56,214 bases of DNA from Bacteroidales bacterium (GCA_017395365.1 JAFPUN010000010.1:1-56214); one strand, 5' to 3'; counted from the first letter of the stretch, positions 17,363-25,445 are shown. Notes: generated by a model from the sequence alone, not told the origin. Translations and numbers: made by a program.

Positions 17363-17406
17363 AAAAATCCCTAATTGATTATCAATCAGTTAGGGATTTT
17401 TATTTT
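17363..17406 (+). terminator. Strong intrinsic terminator after the tRNA
   Basis: AAAAATCCCTAATTGATT, a 3-nt loop, then AATCAGTTAGGGATTTTT: an 18-bp stem with one G-T pair, with T-rich tail TATTTT. It would end tRNA transcription and, being A-rich on the left, may also stop the converging Rhs transcript. Confidence 0.88.
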
Positions 17407-17451
17407 CCAAAACCTTCATGTTCATTCTGTGAAGAATGACTTTATTCCTTT

Positions 17452-17682
17452 CTAGGGTTGAAGCACGTCGTTGGGATCATCGGAATGGTATCGGGCCGTG
17501 GGGTCGTAGCTCTGCGGCTGGGGCTGGCGACCATATCCGTCGGCGTACCACCCCGTCGGGTCGGTGTAGCGCAAGGGGTTGTAGCCGCAATAGGCGTAAC
17601 GGTTGAAGGCTTGGGCGCTTGTCGGGTCCTGCACATAGGCGTCCACCGAGAGGAAGCTGCTGGTTAAGGGTGCGTCATTCAT
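17452..17682 (-). pseudogene. Orphan Rhs core-tip fragment (third copy)
   Basis: 76 residues starting MNDAPLTSSFLSVDAY and continuing through the conserved Rhs tip (FNRYAYCGYNPLRYTDPTGW) to DDPNDVL, then QP and stop. The nucleotide block 17461-17669 is nearly identical to blocks at 18912-19176 and 20452-20716. No toxin part follows: the homology stops just before the WGRSVHPC seen in the other copies, and a terminator and tRNA lie beyond. This is probably a leftover of cassette duplication or loss. It could be expressed, but nothing suggests a function alone. Confidence 0.8.
17461..17669. repeat. Rhs tip direct repeat, copy 1 (~209 bp)
   Basis: Nearly identical in nucleotides, including silent positions, to copies 2 and 3. 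This is long enough for homologous recombination. Confidence 0.88.
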
Positions 17683-17693
17683 AGCGGTTCAAT

Positions 17694-18098
17694 TCATTTG
17701 CAAAAACGTAAAGCCATTATGAAACTCACGAGAGAAAAAACAATAAATAAAAGCACCAATATTCCTTTTAGCCAAGTCAGTTTTTCGTTATGGTATTTCT
17801 TCTCTAATTCTTTGTATCTTAGTTTTAAATCTCCCATGAACCGTTCTGCGAAGATATAAAATAAAGCAAACGGAAGTGCCGTGACAATAATTAGACTTTT
17901 GTTTATTTTTAATCCAAGCTCCCATAAGACAAGCGTTTCTATAGATAATGTGTAGGAACATATTGTAGAAACCAGCACTAGCAATCCCCAACTGAAACAA
18001 CTTTGAATTAGAAGATAACCAGGAGCATCTTCTATCCCAAAAATGTTCCTGTAAGCTTTTGCGATTCTGAAATAAATGTATAAAAACAGATTCTTCAT
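17694..18098 (-). CDS. Small membrane protein, candidate immunity protein for the second Rhs tip
   Basis: 134 residues with about three transmembrane helices (~31-50, 66-86, 110-130) and a charged stretch (~88-107, DLKLRYKELEKKYHNEK). I recognise no family. It begins 14 nt downstream of the 394-residue Rhs tip/toxin ORF in the same direction and is noticeably AT-richer than surrounding genes. A small, family-less gene right after an Rhs toxin end is the usual place of the immunity gene. An inner-membrane immunity protein fits a membrane-acting toxin. All of this is inference from context. Confidence 0.6.
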   Translation of the reverse strand: MKNLFLYIYFRIAKAYRNIFGIEDAPGYLLIQSCFSWGLLVLVSTICSYTLSIETLVLWELGLKINKSLIIVTALPFALFYIFAERFMGDLKLRYKELEKKYHNEKLTWLKGILVLLFIVFSLVSFIMALRFCK

Positions 18099-18112
18099 GG
18101 CAGGGACACGGT

Positions 18113-19297
18113 TTATTTAAATGGTTGATAGGCTGGCATGCCTGGATTGATACCCTCTTTCATTAATTCCCCCACAGTATATCCATATTGGAAAACCAAC
18201 TCTCTACCTCCAAAGAACCAGAATGTACTAATAACAGAACCTCCTGGTGCATACCCTAATCCGCCAAAAACCACATCAGCACCATATTTTATTTTATCAT
18301 CAATAGTTCTAGCCGAATAATACTGACCAATAGAAATCCATATTCCAACGGCATTGAGCATGCCAGAAGCCCTCCTGAATTTCTCCCCAATGGCCTTCCC
18401 ATACTTCAATTTTCCACCAGTATATTGGTTCCCATTCTCGGTGAGAGGTCTTCTGTTGCCTTGCCTATCCGTCCACTTCCCAAGAGTCTCACTATAATGA
18501 AGCACTCCTTCAACATAGGTGTACAAACCTGCAACATTTACCATCCAACCCGAAACCCTGGCATTTTGGTTTTCATAGCTCTCAGGAGTCCTGTTTGAGA
18601 GGGTGCAGGCTCCATTTTCATTGCCTCCGTAATATTCCAAATACTTGGCGCTATAGAACTGTCCGGTGGCATCCGTCCAACTATAGGTGGATACACAATA
18701 GCCAGGAATCCCATAAAATTCGCCATAAAGGCATCCAACATTCAATTCAATTCCTAAATCTTCCAATGCCTGGCTGGTCTCCTTGCAGGGATTGTTTCGC
18801 CATGCGAGAATGGCTTTTAGGTGAGATGGGGGAACATTCCCCGTCACGTATCCATTACCAATAGTGTACCCAGCAAAAGTCATGTTAACCTTGTTCATAT
18901 TGCCAGCATCACACGGATGCACGCTCCTTCCCCAAAGTACGTCGTTGGGGTCGTCGGAATGGTATCGGGCCGTGGGGTCGTAGCTCTGCGGCTGGGGTTG
19001 GCGACCATAGCCGTCGGCGTACCACCCCGTCGGGTCGGTATATCGGAGCGGGTTATAGCCGCAATAGGCATAGCGGTTGAAGGCTTGGGCACTTGTCGGG
19101 TCCTGCACGTAGGCGTCCACCGAGAGGAAGCTGCTCGTAAGCGGATCGTAGCAGCGGCCGTTCATGTTAATCAGGTCGAACTCGTCATAATGCTCATGCA
19201 GGGTGTAGCCACGGTCGAAAGTTGCTTCGACAGGCTCTGCAACCGAATAGTTCTGCCATGTGGCTGAGTCTATTATTATTCTTCTTTTAACCGCCAT
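18113..19297 (-). CDS. Displaced Rhs tip with distinct C-terminal (toxin-like) domain
   Basis: 394 residues without a signal peptide. Residues ~29-125 repeat the Rhs tip (FDRGYTLHEHYDEFDLINMN, FNRYAYCGYNPLRYTDPTGW, up to GRSVHPC). The rest (~126-394) is unrelated to the other copy and contains a hydrophobic glycine-rich stretch (YGADVVFGGLGYAPGGSVIS) near residue 350, as in some membrane-active Rhs ends. The toxin identity is unknown. The first residues overlap the end of the preceding lipoprotein gene by 22 nt. A family A repeat (19224-19239) gives AEPVEAT exactly where homology to the main Rhs copy begins. As it stands the tip cannot be exported; it looks like a silent cassette. Confidence 0.78.
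   Translation of the reverse strand: MAVKRRIIIDSATWQNYSVAEPVEATFDRGYTLHEHYDEFDLINMNGRCYDPLTSSFLSVDAYVQDPTSAQAFNRYAYCGYNPLRYTDPTGWYADGYGRQPQPQSYDPTARYHSDDPNDVLWGRSVHPCDAGNMNKVNMTFAGYTIGNGYVTGNVPPSHLKAILAWRNNPCKETSQALEDLGIELNVGCLYGEFYGIPGYCVSTYSWTDATGQFYSAKYLEYYGGNENGACTLSNRTPESYENQNARVSGWMVNVAGLYTYVEGVLHYSETLGKWTDRQGNRRPLTENGNQYTGGKLKYGKAIGEKFRRASGMLNAVGIWISIGQYYSARTIDDKIKYGADVVFGGLGYAPGGSVISTFWFFGGRELVFQYGYTVGELMKEGINPGMPAYQPFK
18912..19176. repeat. Rhs tip direct repeat, copy 2 (~265 bp)
   Basis: This aligns end to end with copy 3 (20452-20716). Both diverge abruptly on the toxin side just after the codons for SVHPC, which marks the exchange boundary. Confidence 0.9.
19224..19239. repeat. 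Family A repeat at the junction of Rhs copy 2
   Basis: GCTTCGACAGGCTCTG, the half-element of family A, reads AEPVEAT on the coding strand. It lies at the upstream edge of the Rhs homology. Confidence 0.6.
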
Positions 19298-19740
19298 TCG
19301 TTTGTTTCGCAGGAGTATTCATAAATATAATAGTCCATACAATGAGGCCAATAACCTAATAATACTTCATCACCATTCATTGTCGCTGTCAAATAGTGTA
19401 TGTATATTTCGATACAGTTCCCTTTCAAATAATAATGAACGTCCAAAATATCGATACCTTGTTCTAAATCATCTTTCAGTTTTGTAATGGTTCCCTTAGA
19501 AACTGTTCGTAAACCAATACTCTCATAGAAAGATTCATTGCATTTGACCTCCTTGGGAGGCAATCCATCTTGGCATAAGAAAAATGGATGCTGTATGGGT
19601 AAGTTTTTAACAAGATGAAGATAATTGTCTCTACTTTTTATTATACTTTCTTCGAGCATTCGGTTAATTTCATTCTCATTTTGTCCGAAAGAGCATGCAT
19701 ATATTAAGATTAGAATAATGGTTATTATCGACTTTCTCAT
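19276..19740 (-). CDS. Small exported lipoprotein, candidate immunity protein of the JAB-tip Rhs
   Basis: 154 residues with a signal sequence (IITIILILIYACSFGQ), possibly lipidated at the cysteine. The rest is soluble, with no family I know. Its ATG overlaps the stop of the 586-residue Rhs ORF (ATGA), the tight coupling typical of toxin-immunity pairs. Its own 3' end overlaps the start of the next Rhs fragment by 22 nt. An envelope location for an immunity protein would suggest the toxin acts in, or enters through, the periplasm. This is inference. Confidence 0.6.
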   Translation of the reverse strand: MRKSIITIILILIYACSFGQNENEINRMLEESIIKSRDNYLHLVKNLPIQHPFFLCQDGLPPKEVKCNESFYESIGLRTVSKGTITKLKDDLEQGIDILDVHYYLKGNCIEIYIHYLTATMNGDEVLLGYWPHCMDYYIYEYSCETNEWRLKEE

Positions 19741-21497
19741 GGTCTGATGAATTTGGTTGGATTAATGAAATCTTGTGTTGTTATTATGGATTGAACCCCT
19801 TTTCTGTTGTAAACGTATACATTTCCGTCTCTTCTGCCGAAAACATAGCACACATGATTTCCTGCAATTGCATAATCATCTGGTGTTGGAGACTGCTGAA
19901 ATATAGTTGTTGAAATATGGTCATCATATACAACGCTCGCACAATTCCCACTAGGGTGACTATGAAATGTCGGATATTCCATCCCTGTAGGGAATTTTAT
20001 ATTTATCTTTTGATCAACGCAAGGACTTTTTACATCTCCTGGTGGAACTTCCATGACAAGACACTCATCAATATACCCTCCATACTCTCTATTATTGCAT
20101 TCTGCGGAACCTCCATTGCCATCGTCTTGAGAAACAATATCATACATTCTATTTCGACCGAAACAGGACGGAAATATTTCTACAAAGCAATTATAGATAT
20201 CATTCCATGTTAAGGTAGTTGCCCCTCCGTCAAAAAAGCTTAAAATGTCATCTTTCATACCCATAACTTCTGGTATTTCTGAACGCAAAACATATACCTT
20301 CCCATTATCATATCTATTGGCACCTAAGAAATCCCCGTTTTGGTCATAAAATCCTCCAACTCCCCCTCGACTCGTCGATGAGTTATTACCTTCCGTATAT
20401 CCCGTACTCGTAACCGCCGTTCCATTAACATACCCCGAAGAGCTATTAACGCACGGATGCACGCTCCTTCCCCAAAGCACGTCGTTGGGGTCGTCGGAAT
20501 GGTATCGGGTTGTGGGGTCGTAGCACTGCGGCTGGGGTTGGCGACCATAGCCGTCGGCGTACCACCCCGTCGGGTCGGTGTAGCGCAAGGGGTTGTAGCC
20601 GCAATAGGCGTAGCGGTTGAAGGCTTGGGCACTTGTCGGGTCCTGCACGTAGGCGTCCACCGAGAGGAAGCTGCTCGTCAAGGGATCGTAGCATCTTCCA
20701 TTCATGTTAATGAGGCCAAAGGCCGTCATGTGTTCGTGGCCTGTGAAGCCGCGGTCGAACATGGGCGTGCCAGAATAACTCCCACTCCATGTCTCGGGGT
20801 CGCGCAGGTTGCCCCAGGCATCGAAGCTCAATTCTTGCACAACGTTGCCCTCGTTATCGGTTATCGTGGTCCACGAGCCGAGGTGGTCCTTCAGGATATA
20901 GTGGATGACTTCCTCGTTGTCCTGCTGTTCTACCACAGCGAAAACGCCGTAGGGGCCTACAAGGTAGGTAAGCGTCTTTTCTGTGGTGTTTTCCCCATCG
21001 TCTTCGGTGATGTATTCGCACACGCCCACGTAGTCCTTTGTTCGTGTTATGTCTCCTATGTTTTCCACCATGCGGATGCGTTGCTGGTCGTGGCCGTAGG
21101 TGTAGGCCAGCGTGTTGCCGCCTTCGGCGATGGTCTTCACCTTGTCGAAGCCCGTGTACGTAATCTCCTGGGGGGCCGAGGGGAACACGCCTTCCACCGT
21201 CTCGGCGCTCGTCATGGCGTGGGGCCGTGAAGGTTGCCCTTGGGCTGCGGCAAATCCTGCATTGGCAAACACGGTCTGCCCGTCGGCCTGCTTGTCGGTC
21301 ATGCGGCCCAGTGGGTCGTAGACGATCTGGCTGTGGGTGTTGCCAAGGTATATGTCGGTCAAACGGTTCATCTTGTCGTAGTGGAAGGTCTCCTCAAGGT
21401 TACGGAGGTTGTCCTTCCGGCTGGCTAAATTACCGAATTTATCGTAACCATACGACAGGTTCTGCAAATTATTTGAGGTGACGATATTAGAGAGCAT
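19737..21497 (-). CDS. Rhs/YD-repeat protein, N-terminally short, with JAB-like C-terminal domain
   Basis: 586 residues. Residues ~1-230 are YD/Rhs repeats (YDKFGNLASRKDN, YDPLGRMTDKQ, GPYGVFAVVEQ, KDHLGSWTTITDNEG), ~255-345 the conserved Rhs tip, and ~346-586 a variable end. The end has FHSHPSG (~510) followed by SPTPDDYAIAG, which resembles the JAMM/JAB metal site (HxH...S/TxxD). JAB peptidases cleave isopeptide or peptide bonds; in an Rhs end it would be a candidate toxin activity. Full Rhs proteins run over 1000 residues with a signal peptide; this one starts inside the shell, 20 nt after a T9SS cargo gene, so it is truncated and export is doubtful. Confidence 0.82.
   Translation of the reverse strand: MLSNIVTSNNLQNLSYGYDKFGNLASRKDNLRNLEETFHYDKMNRLTDIYLGNTHSQIVYDPLGRMTDKQADGQTVFANAGFAAAQGQPSRPHAMTSAETVEGVFPSAPQEITYTGFDKVKTIAEGGNTLAYTYGHDQQRIRMVENIGDITRTKDYVGVCEYITEDDGENTTEKTLTYLVGPYGVFAVVEQQDNEEVIHYILKDHLGSWTTITDNEGNVVQELSFDAWGNLRDPETWSGSYSGTPMFDRGFTGHEHMTAFGLINMNGRCYDPLTSSFLSVDAYVQDPTSAQAFNRYAYCGYNPLRYTDPTGWYADGYGRQPQPQCYDPTTRYHSDDPNDVLWGRSVHPCVNSSSGYVNGTAVTSTGYTEGNNSSTSRGGVGGFYDQNGDFLGANRYDNGKVYVLRSEIPEVMGMKDDILSFFDGGATTLTWNDIYNCFVEIFPSCFGRNRMYDIVSQDDGNGGSAECNNREYGGYIDECLVMEVPPGDVKSPCVDQKINIKFPTGMEYPTFHSHPSGNCASVVYDDHISTTIFQQSPTPDDYAIAGNHVCYVFGRRDGNVYVYNRKGVQSIITTQDFINPTKFIRP
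20452..20716. repeat. Rhs tip direct repeat, copy 3 (~265 bp)
   Basis: This is the copy within the longest Rhs ORF, the presumed acceptor of alternative tips. Upstream of it the conserved core continues; downstream the sequence is unique. Confidence 0.9.
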
Positions 21498-21517
21498 TAG
21501 TATTAATGCTGTTTCCT

Positions 21518-23053
21518 TTATTCCTTCACAAATTTTCCTTCGGCCACCGTGCGGCTTCCGGCGACGATGCGATACAGATACAGACCCGAGGCAAGGTTGC
21601 CCGTATCGAGCCTAATCAGGTTGCCCTCCTGGCCGACGGCACTGTCGAGGCATTTCACACCACCAGCGTCGAACAGCAGGATGCGGGTGTTGTCGGCAAT
21701 GGCTTCCGGAAGCGGAATGTTGATGGCGTCGTTCGTGGGGTTGGGATAGGGCGAAAGTAATGATGCTGTGCTGTTTTCCTCCACCACGTCCCAGGTGATC
21801 TCGATGTCCTCCCTTCTGAACTTCATCAGCATCCCTTGAAACTCCGGGTCACCAGGTTCATTCGTCCCTCTCCGCTTGAGCATCGGCACAAGGCACCCGC
21901 CGTCGTTGAAAGCCGCGGGCTGTCCTGGGCGGAACAGGAACTCGTCATCCCTGAATGCCTTACGCCCCAAAAGGTTGAGATGCTTGTCCACAAGGATCAC
22001 ATTGGCCTGATAGATGTCTGCATATAGCCATTCGGCACAATAGGTGATTGCAAAGATTGTGGTGTCGTCGATGTAGGCCGTGCTGGTACCCCGTGGCATC
22101 CATGCAGTCGAGTCGTAGGGTGGCAGTCGCAATTCTCCGTACACGTTCAATGCCGAATCGATGACGTATAGGGAAGAGTAATAGAAAGTAGTCCGGCGAT
22201 TAAGCTGGACTTTATTGGCGTGAAGTATCAAACGGTCGTCGTCTATCCAATTGCCGTCGGTGGAGATTTCATAAATGGGATCCACTTCGTATCCATATCC
22301 GCCTTGCACCTTATTCAGGTTTTTCCTAGATACGACTTCAAAACCCATGTCGACCACATATATCCCCGGAACGCCCGTGGAGCTCAGGAAATCACCTCCT
22401 TCCACAGCCATCAACAAATTGTCGGAATGCGGCTCATAGGTGATTTCCTCGATGGAACTGGCATAATAGGTCGGAAGCGACTTCATGACAAGTATGTTGA
22501 GTTCTTCGTCCAATTCGTATAGCTGCAAGGCTCGCTGATAATACTCCTGCTCGGTATAGTAGGCAGGTGCGGCGGCAAGGATGACTGTGCCCGAAGGGGA
22601 CAGGATGGAATTCAGCAACATCCCTGAAATGACATAAAAGCAATCGAAAGCTTCGTCCTCAACACTGAAAGTTCTCGAGTTTATCGGCTCCAATTCGCTG
22701 TCGAAGACATCCACGCGGATATATCTTTGGTAGTGTGGGTCACATAGGCTGTCATCGCACACGCCGAATACCATGTAGTTTCCATCGTTAAGCTCCACGG
22801 CGCTGAAATAGTTGAGTATCATGCCTTGTGGGTGTACTAGCCTGTCGATGTGCTCGCCGTCCTTGTCGACTTTCACCAACAGCCCGTGTTTGTTGGACGT
22901 ACAGCCCATGCAAAGTGCCGACTCGCCATCGTCAACCGATATGACATCATTGAGGGCCCATGTGTTTTCCGTCTCTATCTGGACCGTCCATTCCTGGGCG
23001 AACATGGGCTGGCTAAGGACAAACATGAGCGATAGTTGTAGGAATCTTTTCAT
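21518..23053 (-). CDS. Secreted protein with T9SS sorting domain, unknown passenger
   Basis: About 511 residues from the ATG at 23053, which starts a clean signal peptide (MKRFLQLSLMFVLSQPMFAQ); an ATG at 23083 would add ten residues. The body is beta-rich with repeating short motifs and may be a propeller, but I cannot identify it. The last ~85 residues form a sorting domain (SPYPNPTNDAINIPLP ... LASGLYLYRIVAG...KFVKE). A well-formed promoter lies upstream (TTG at 23138-23140, 20 nt, TACTTTTG at 23110-23117). The truncated Rhs gene starts 20 nt downstream and is probably on the same transcript. Confidence 0.78.
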   Translation of the reverse strand: MKRFLQLSLMFVLSQPMFAQEWTVQIETENTWALNDVISVDDGESALCMGCTSNKHGLLVKVDKDGEHIDRLVHPQGMILNYFSAVELNDGNYMVFGVCDDSLCDPHYQRYIRVDVFDSELEPINSRTFSVEDEAFDCFYVISGMLLNSILSPSGTVILAAAPAYYTEQEYYQRALQLYELDEELNILVMKSLPTYYASSIEEITYEPHSDNLLMAVEGGDFLSSTGVPGIYVVDMGFEVVSRKNLNKVQGGYGYEVDPIYEISTDGNWIDDDRLILHANKVQLNRRTTFYYSSLYVIDSALNVYGELRLPPYDSTAWMPRGTSTAYIDDTTIFAITYCAEWLYADIYQANVILVDKHLNLLGRKAFRDDEFLFRPGQPAAFNDGGCLVPMLKRRGTNEPGDPEFQGMLMKFRREDIEITWDVVEENSTASLLSPYPNPTNDAINIPLPEAIADNTRILLFDAGGVKCLDSAVGQEGNLIRLDTGNLASGLYLYRIVAGSRTVAEGKFVKE

Positions 23054-23109
23054 GGCTGTATTCCCTTTCTTTTCTTTTTTCATCGTGTGTTACGTTTAAA
23101 ATCACGATG

Positions 23110-23140
23110 CAAAAGTACAATGACGCTCAAAACTTGTCAA
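23110..23140 (-). promoter_or_regulatory. Bacteroidota-type promoter (TTG-N20-TACTTTTG)
   Basis: TTG at 23140-23138 and TACTTTTG at 23117-23110 on the minus strand. It would drive the T9SS cargo gene and, by read-through, the Rhs array. Confidence 0.68.
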
Positions 23141-23201
23141 GAAAAAGATGGTACGAAAAGGTACGAAGAATTGTTTTAATATCTTGATTGATAAATAATA
23201 G

Positions 23202-25358
23202 TCATTCGTCAAGCATGTTGCGAAGGGTATAGTAAAGGCTGTCATTAGTCCCGATAATGCGGCTTATTTTCCTGCTCCGGTCACAAACCGTGGTATACGC
23301 CCGCTGCATCATGGCGGAAATGTCGGCTTCATTCAGGCCCAGCAGGACAAGACAACAACAATCCATATCGTTGTCGGTCAATTTTGGGTATTGTCTACGA
23401 ATGTGCGAAACAAACCGTGGCAGATGCTTTTGAACAGCATTGCGCAAATCCAAAAGCTGTTCTTTGCTGAGCGCATTGTCCTTGTAAATCAAATAATCCG
23501 TCTTCGACTTGAACTGCTGTTTGTGAGCGACCCCAACAATGTGTTTGCAGATGGGGTCGTTTATGAATGCAGCATAGTCATTGGAGACACCTGATTCGTA
23601 TTGTGCATTTTTTGACAAAGACAGCTCCAATCGTTTCGATATGTCGCGCAGTTCCTCGTTACTACGCTTCAAACGGCCCGAGAGGGCGGCTTGTTGCATC
23701 TGGTGGGTTTGTCGCACCGCCTCCAATTCCTCATCATGCCGCTTCTTGGTCTTCTCCATCTCCTTGTCAGCCCTGTCTTTTTGTGTCCTTAACTCTTCTG
23801 AGTGTCGCTCCTCAGCATCCGCCATCCATTGCTGGTGCTTCTTTTCCGCCTCTGCCAGGTGTTGTTTCGTCTCAGTCTTCAACTGTTCCAGCTCTGCCTC
23901 ATATTTCTTCTCCGTTTCTTCCAATGTCTTGTCAGCCTCGGCTTGCCACAGCCTCAGCTCCTTTTCATGCTCTTGATCCGCCTCCCTAAAAGCCCCATCC
24001 GCTTCTTCTTTCTGCTTCTTCAGCTGTTTTTTGTTCCTTATCACCAACAAAAGGAAAACACCTAACGCGACCCCAGCGATACAGATGATGATTCCCCCAA
24101 CTATCTTCATGGTCTTTTCTCTTTCAATCTCCACCTGTCTCTCCTGCTTTTGATCTTGGTATTCCTTAAACAGGTCTTCCAGTTTTGAGACTAAGGCCTT
24201 GTTTTCTCCATCAGGTTTTTTGAGTTTCGTCAAAAACCGCATATATGCATCGGATTGCTCCCTGTTCCCTATACTGTCATAAATGATACGCAAATAACCT
24301 GCTGCTTGGGCTTGTAGTCCCGCTTCATTATTCTCAAACACGGGTTCCAAATAGAATAAAGCTGAGTCATAATTACCTTCGTAGAAAAAAACACCCCCGA
24401 TAGTCAGATAACGATTTAATCGTTCATTCTCCGTCCTTGCCTGAAAGAGAACACGATTGAGCTCATCCAAGGATTGTTTTGCAACTCCATTAATGTGATA
24501 GTCGCAAAGAGCCTTGTTCGCAACAATATCCCTATAAACCATATTGTCAGTTACCGTCATATCCTCTAAGGCCTCGTGGAAATAGGATTGTGCTATTTCC
24601 ATCTCTTTCTTTTTGGCATACTGTTTGCCTATTCGATATAGAATACTGGAAACACCAATAGGCGATGTAGGTTCAATTCTACAATATATTAGTGCTTTCT
24701 CATAACAAGTGATGGAGGACTCCATCATGAACTGTTCCGAAAACAAATCACCAAGACGGTTGTAGGTATAGGCCAAGAATCGAGCCCTATGTTCCACCAA
24801 TTCCCTCTCCTCAAAATGCGCTTCCATCACCTCCAAGGTCTTCAGGTATTCAGCACAGGCTTGCACAATACTGTCTTGTTCGTAATAGCCTGCGCCGTTG
24901 ATGTAGTGGGCGCGGGCGGCGAGGAAAGCGAGGTTGGGGGTTGGGTTGAGAGATTGCGGATCAAGTCCGCAATGACGGTTTCGTGGCTGAGAGTTGTCGT
25001 TCAGAGCGATTGTCAGGCTGTCGAAATAGGCCACGGCTTGAAGCAATTCCTCACGGTTGCTTTGGGCCGCATAGTTCTTATACAGCAGCTCCGAAATCAG
25101 CAGCTGGCAGTAATGCCCATTAAAAACATCGAGGCTGTCGGCCGCTGGGCTTGCCACAAACCGCTGCAGCTGCGCCAAGGCACTATCCGGCTGGCGCCAC
25201 ATCAGGCTGTCGATGGCAGACAATTCAAGGGACGGCCCTTCGATGCTTCGACTTTGCTCAGCAACCTCAGGCTCAGGGACCTTAACCGAGGGTGAGCAGG
25301 CAGCAAAGGCTATGCCCATCACCAAACAAACCATGCAGCCGTGTAGGCATCTTTTCAT
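23202..25358 (-). CDS. TPR lipoprotein with coiled coil and C-terminal HTH-like domain
   Basis: About 718 residues from the ATG at 25358, which gives a standard lipoprotein signal (MVCLVMGIAFAAC); the ATG at 25382 is also possible, but starts further up lie at or beyond the promoter box. TPR-like helices fill ~40-380, a transmembrane helix (IVGGIIICIAGVALGVFLLLV) lies near 425-445, a long charged coiled coil (~450-600) follows, and the end (LTDNDMDCCCLVLLGLNEAD) resembles the HTH end of the gene at 601-1950. A sensory regulator is the likely role. Two repeats are read in frame: family A right after the lipobox (VAEQSRSIEGPS) and family C (CGLDPQSLNP) between two TPR-like helices. Confidence 0.75.
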   Translation of the reverse strand: MKRCLHGCMVCLVMGIAFAACSPSVKVPEPEVAEQSRSIEGPSLELSAIDSLMWRQPDSALAQLQRFVASPAADSLDVFNGHYCQLLISELLYKNYAAQSNREELLQAVAYFDSLTIALNDNSQPRNRHCGLDPQSLNPTPNLAFLAARAHYINGAGYYEQDSIVQACAEYLKTLEVMEAHFEERELVEHRARFLAYTYNRLGDLFSEQFMMESSITCYEKALIYCRIEPTSPIGVSSILYRIGKQYAKKKEMEIAQSYFHEALEDMTVTDNMVYRDIVANKALCDYHINGVAKQSLDELNRVLFQARTENERLNRYLTIGGVFFYEGNYDSALFYLEPVFENNEAGLQAQAAGYLRIIYDSIGNREQSDAYMRFLTKLKKPDGENKALVSKLEDLFKEYQDQKQERQVEIEREKTMKIVGGIIICIAGVALGVFLLLVIRNKKQLKKQKEEADGAFREADQEHEKELRLWQAEADKTLEETEKKYEAELEQLKTETKQHLAEAEKKHQQWMADAEERHSEELRTQKDRADKEMEKTKKRHDEELEAVRQTHQMQQAALSGRLKRSNEELRDISKRLELSLSKNAQYESGVSNDYAAFINDPICKHIVGVAHKQQFKSKTDYLIYKDNALSKEQLLDLRNAVQKHLPRFVSHIRRQYPKLTDNDMDCCCLVLLGLNEADISAMMQRAYTTVCDRSRKISRIIGTNDSLYYTLRNMLDE
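24949..24978. repeat. Family C repeat, in frame in the TPR lipoprotein
   Basis: GAGATTGCGGATCAAGTCCG and CAATGACGG are identical in the core to 1976-2001. The coding strand reads RHCGLDPQSLN. It lies in a loop between two helical repeats. Confidence 0.85.
25230..25281. repeat. Family A repeat, in frame just after the lipobox
   Basis: GACGGCCCTTCGATGCTTCG ... CCTCAGGCTCAGGGACC. It has two half-elements, like the long copy at 50124-50240, and lies in the flexible linker following the lipidated cysteine. Confidence 0.7.
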
Positions 25359-25402
25359 TGTCATAGCAAGCGCTATTTTCATATCGCCGTGATTTTTCAC
25401 TG

Positions 25403-25410
25403 CAAAGTTA
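25403..25410 (-). promoter_or_regulatory. -7 box TAACTTTG of the TPR lipoprotein gene
   Basis: TAACTTTGC on the minus strand, ending 21 nt before the ATG at 25382. It decides against the longer frame starting at 25418. Confidence 0.55.
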
Positions 25411-25445
25411 TAAAACATTTCGGCAAAACTAGCGTTATCTCCTTA

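Noticed and set aside
19800-20060. JAB-like end considered as a RadC DNA-repair protein
   Set aside because: It is fused to an Rhs core and lacks the RadC helix-hairpin-helix part.
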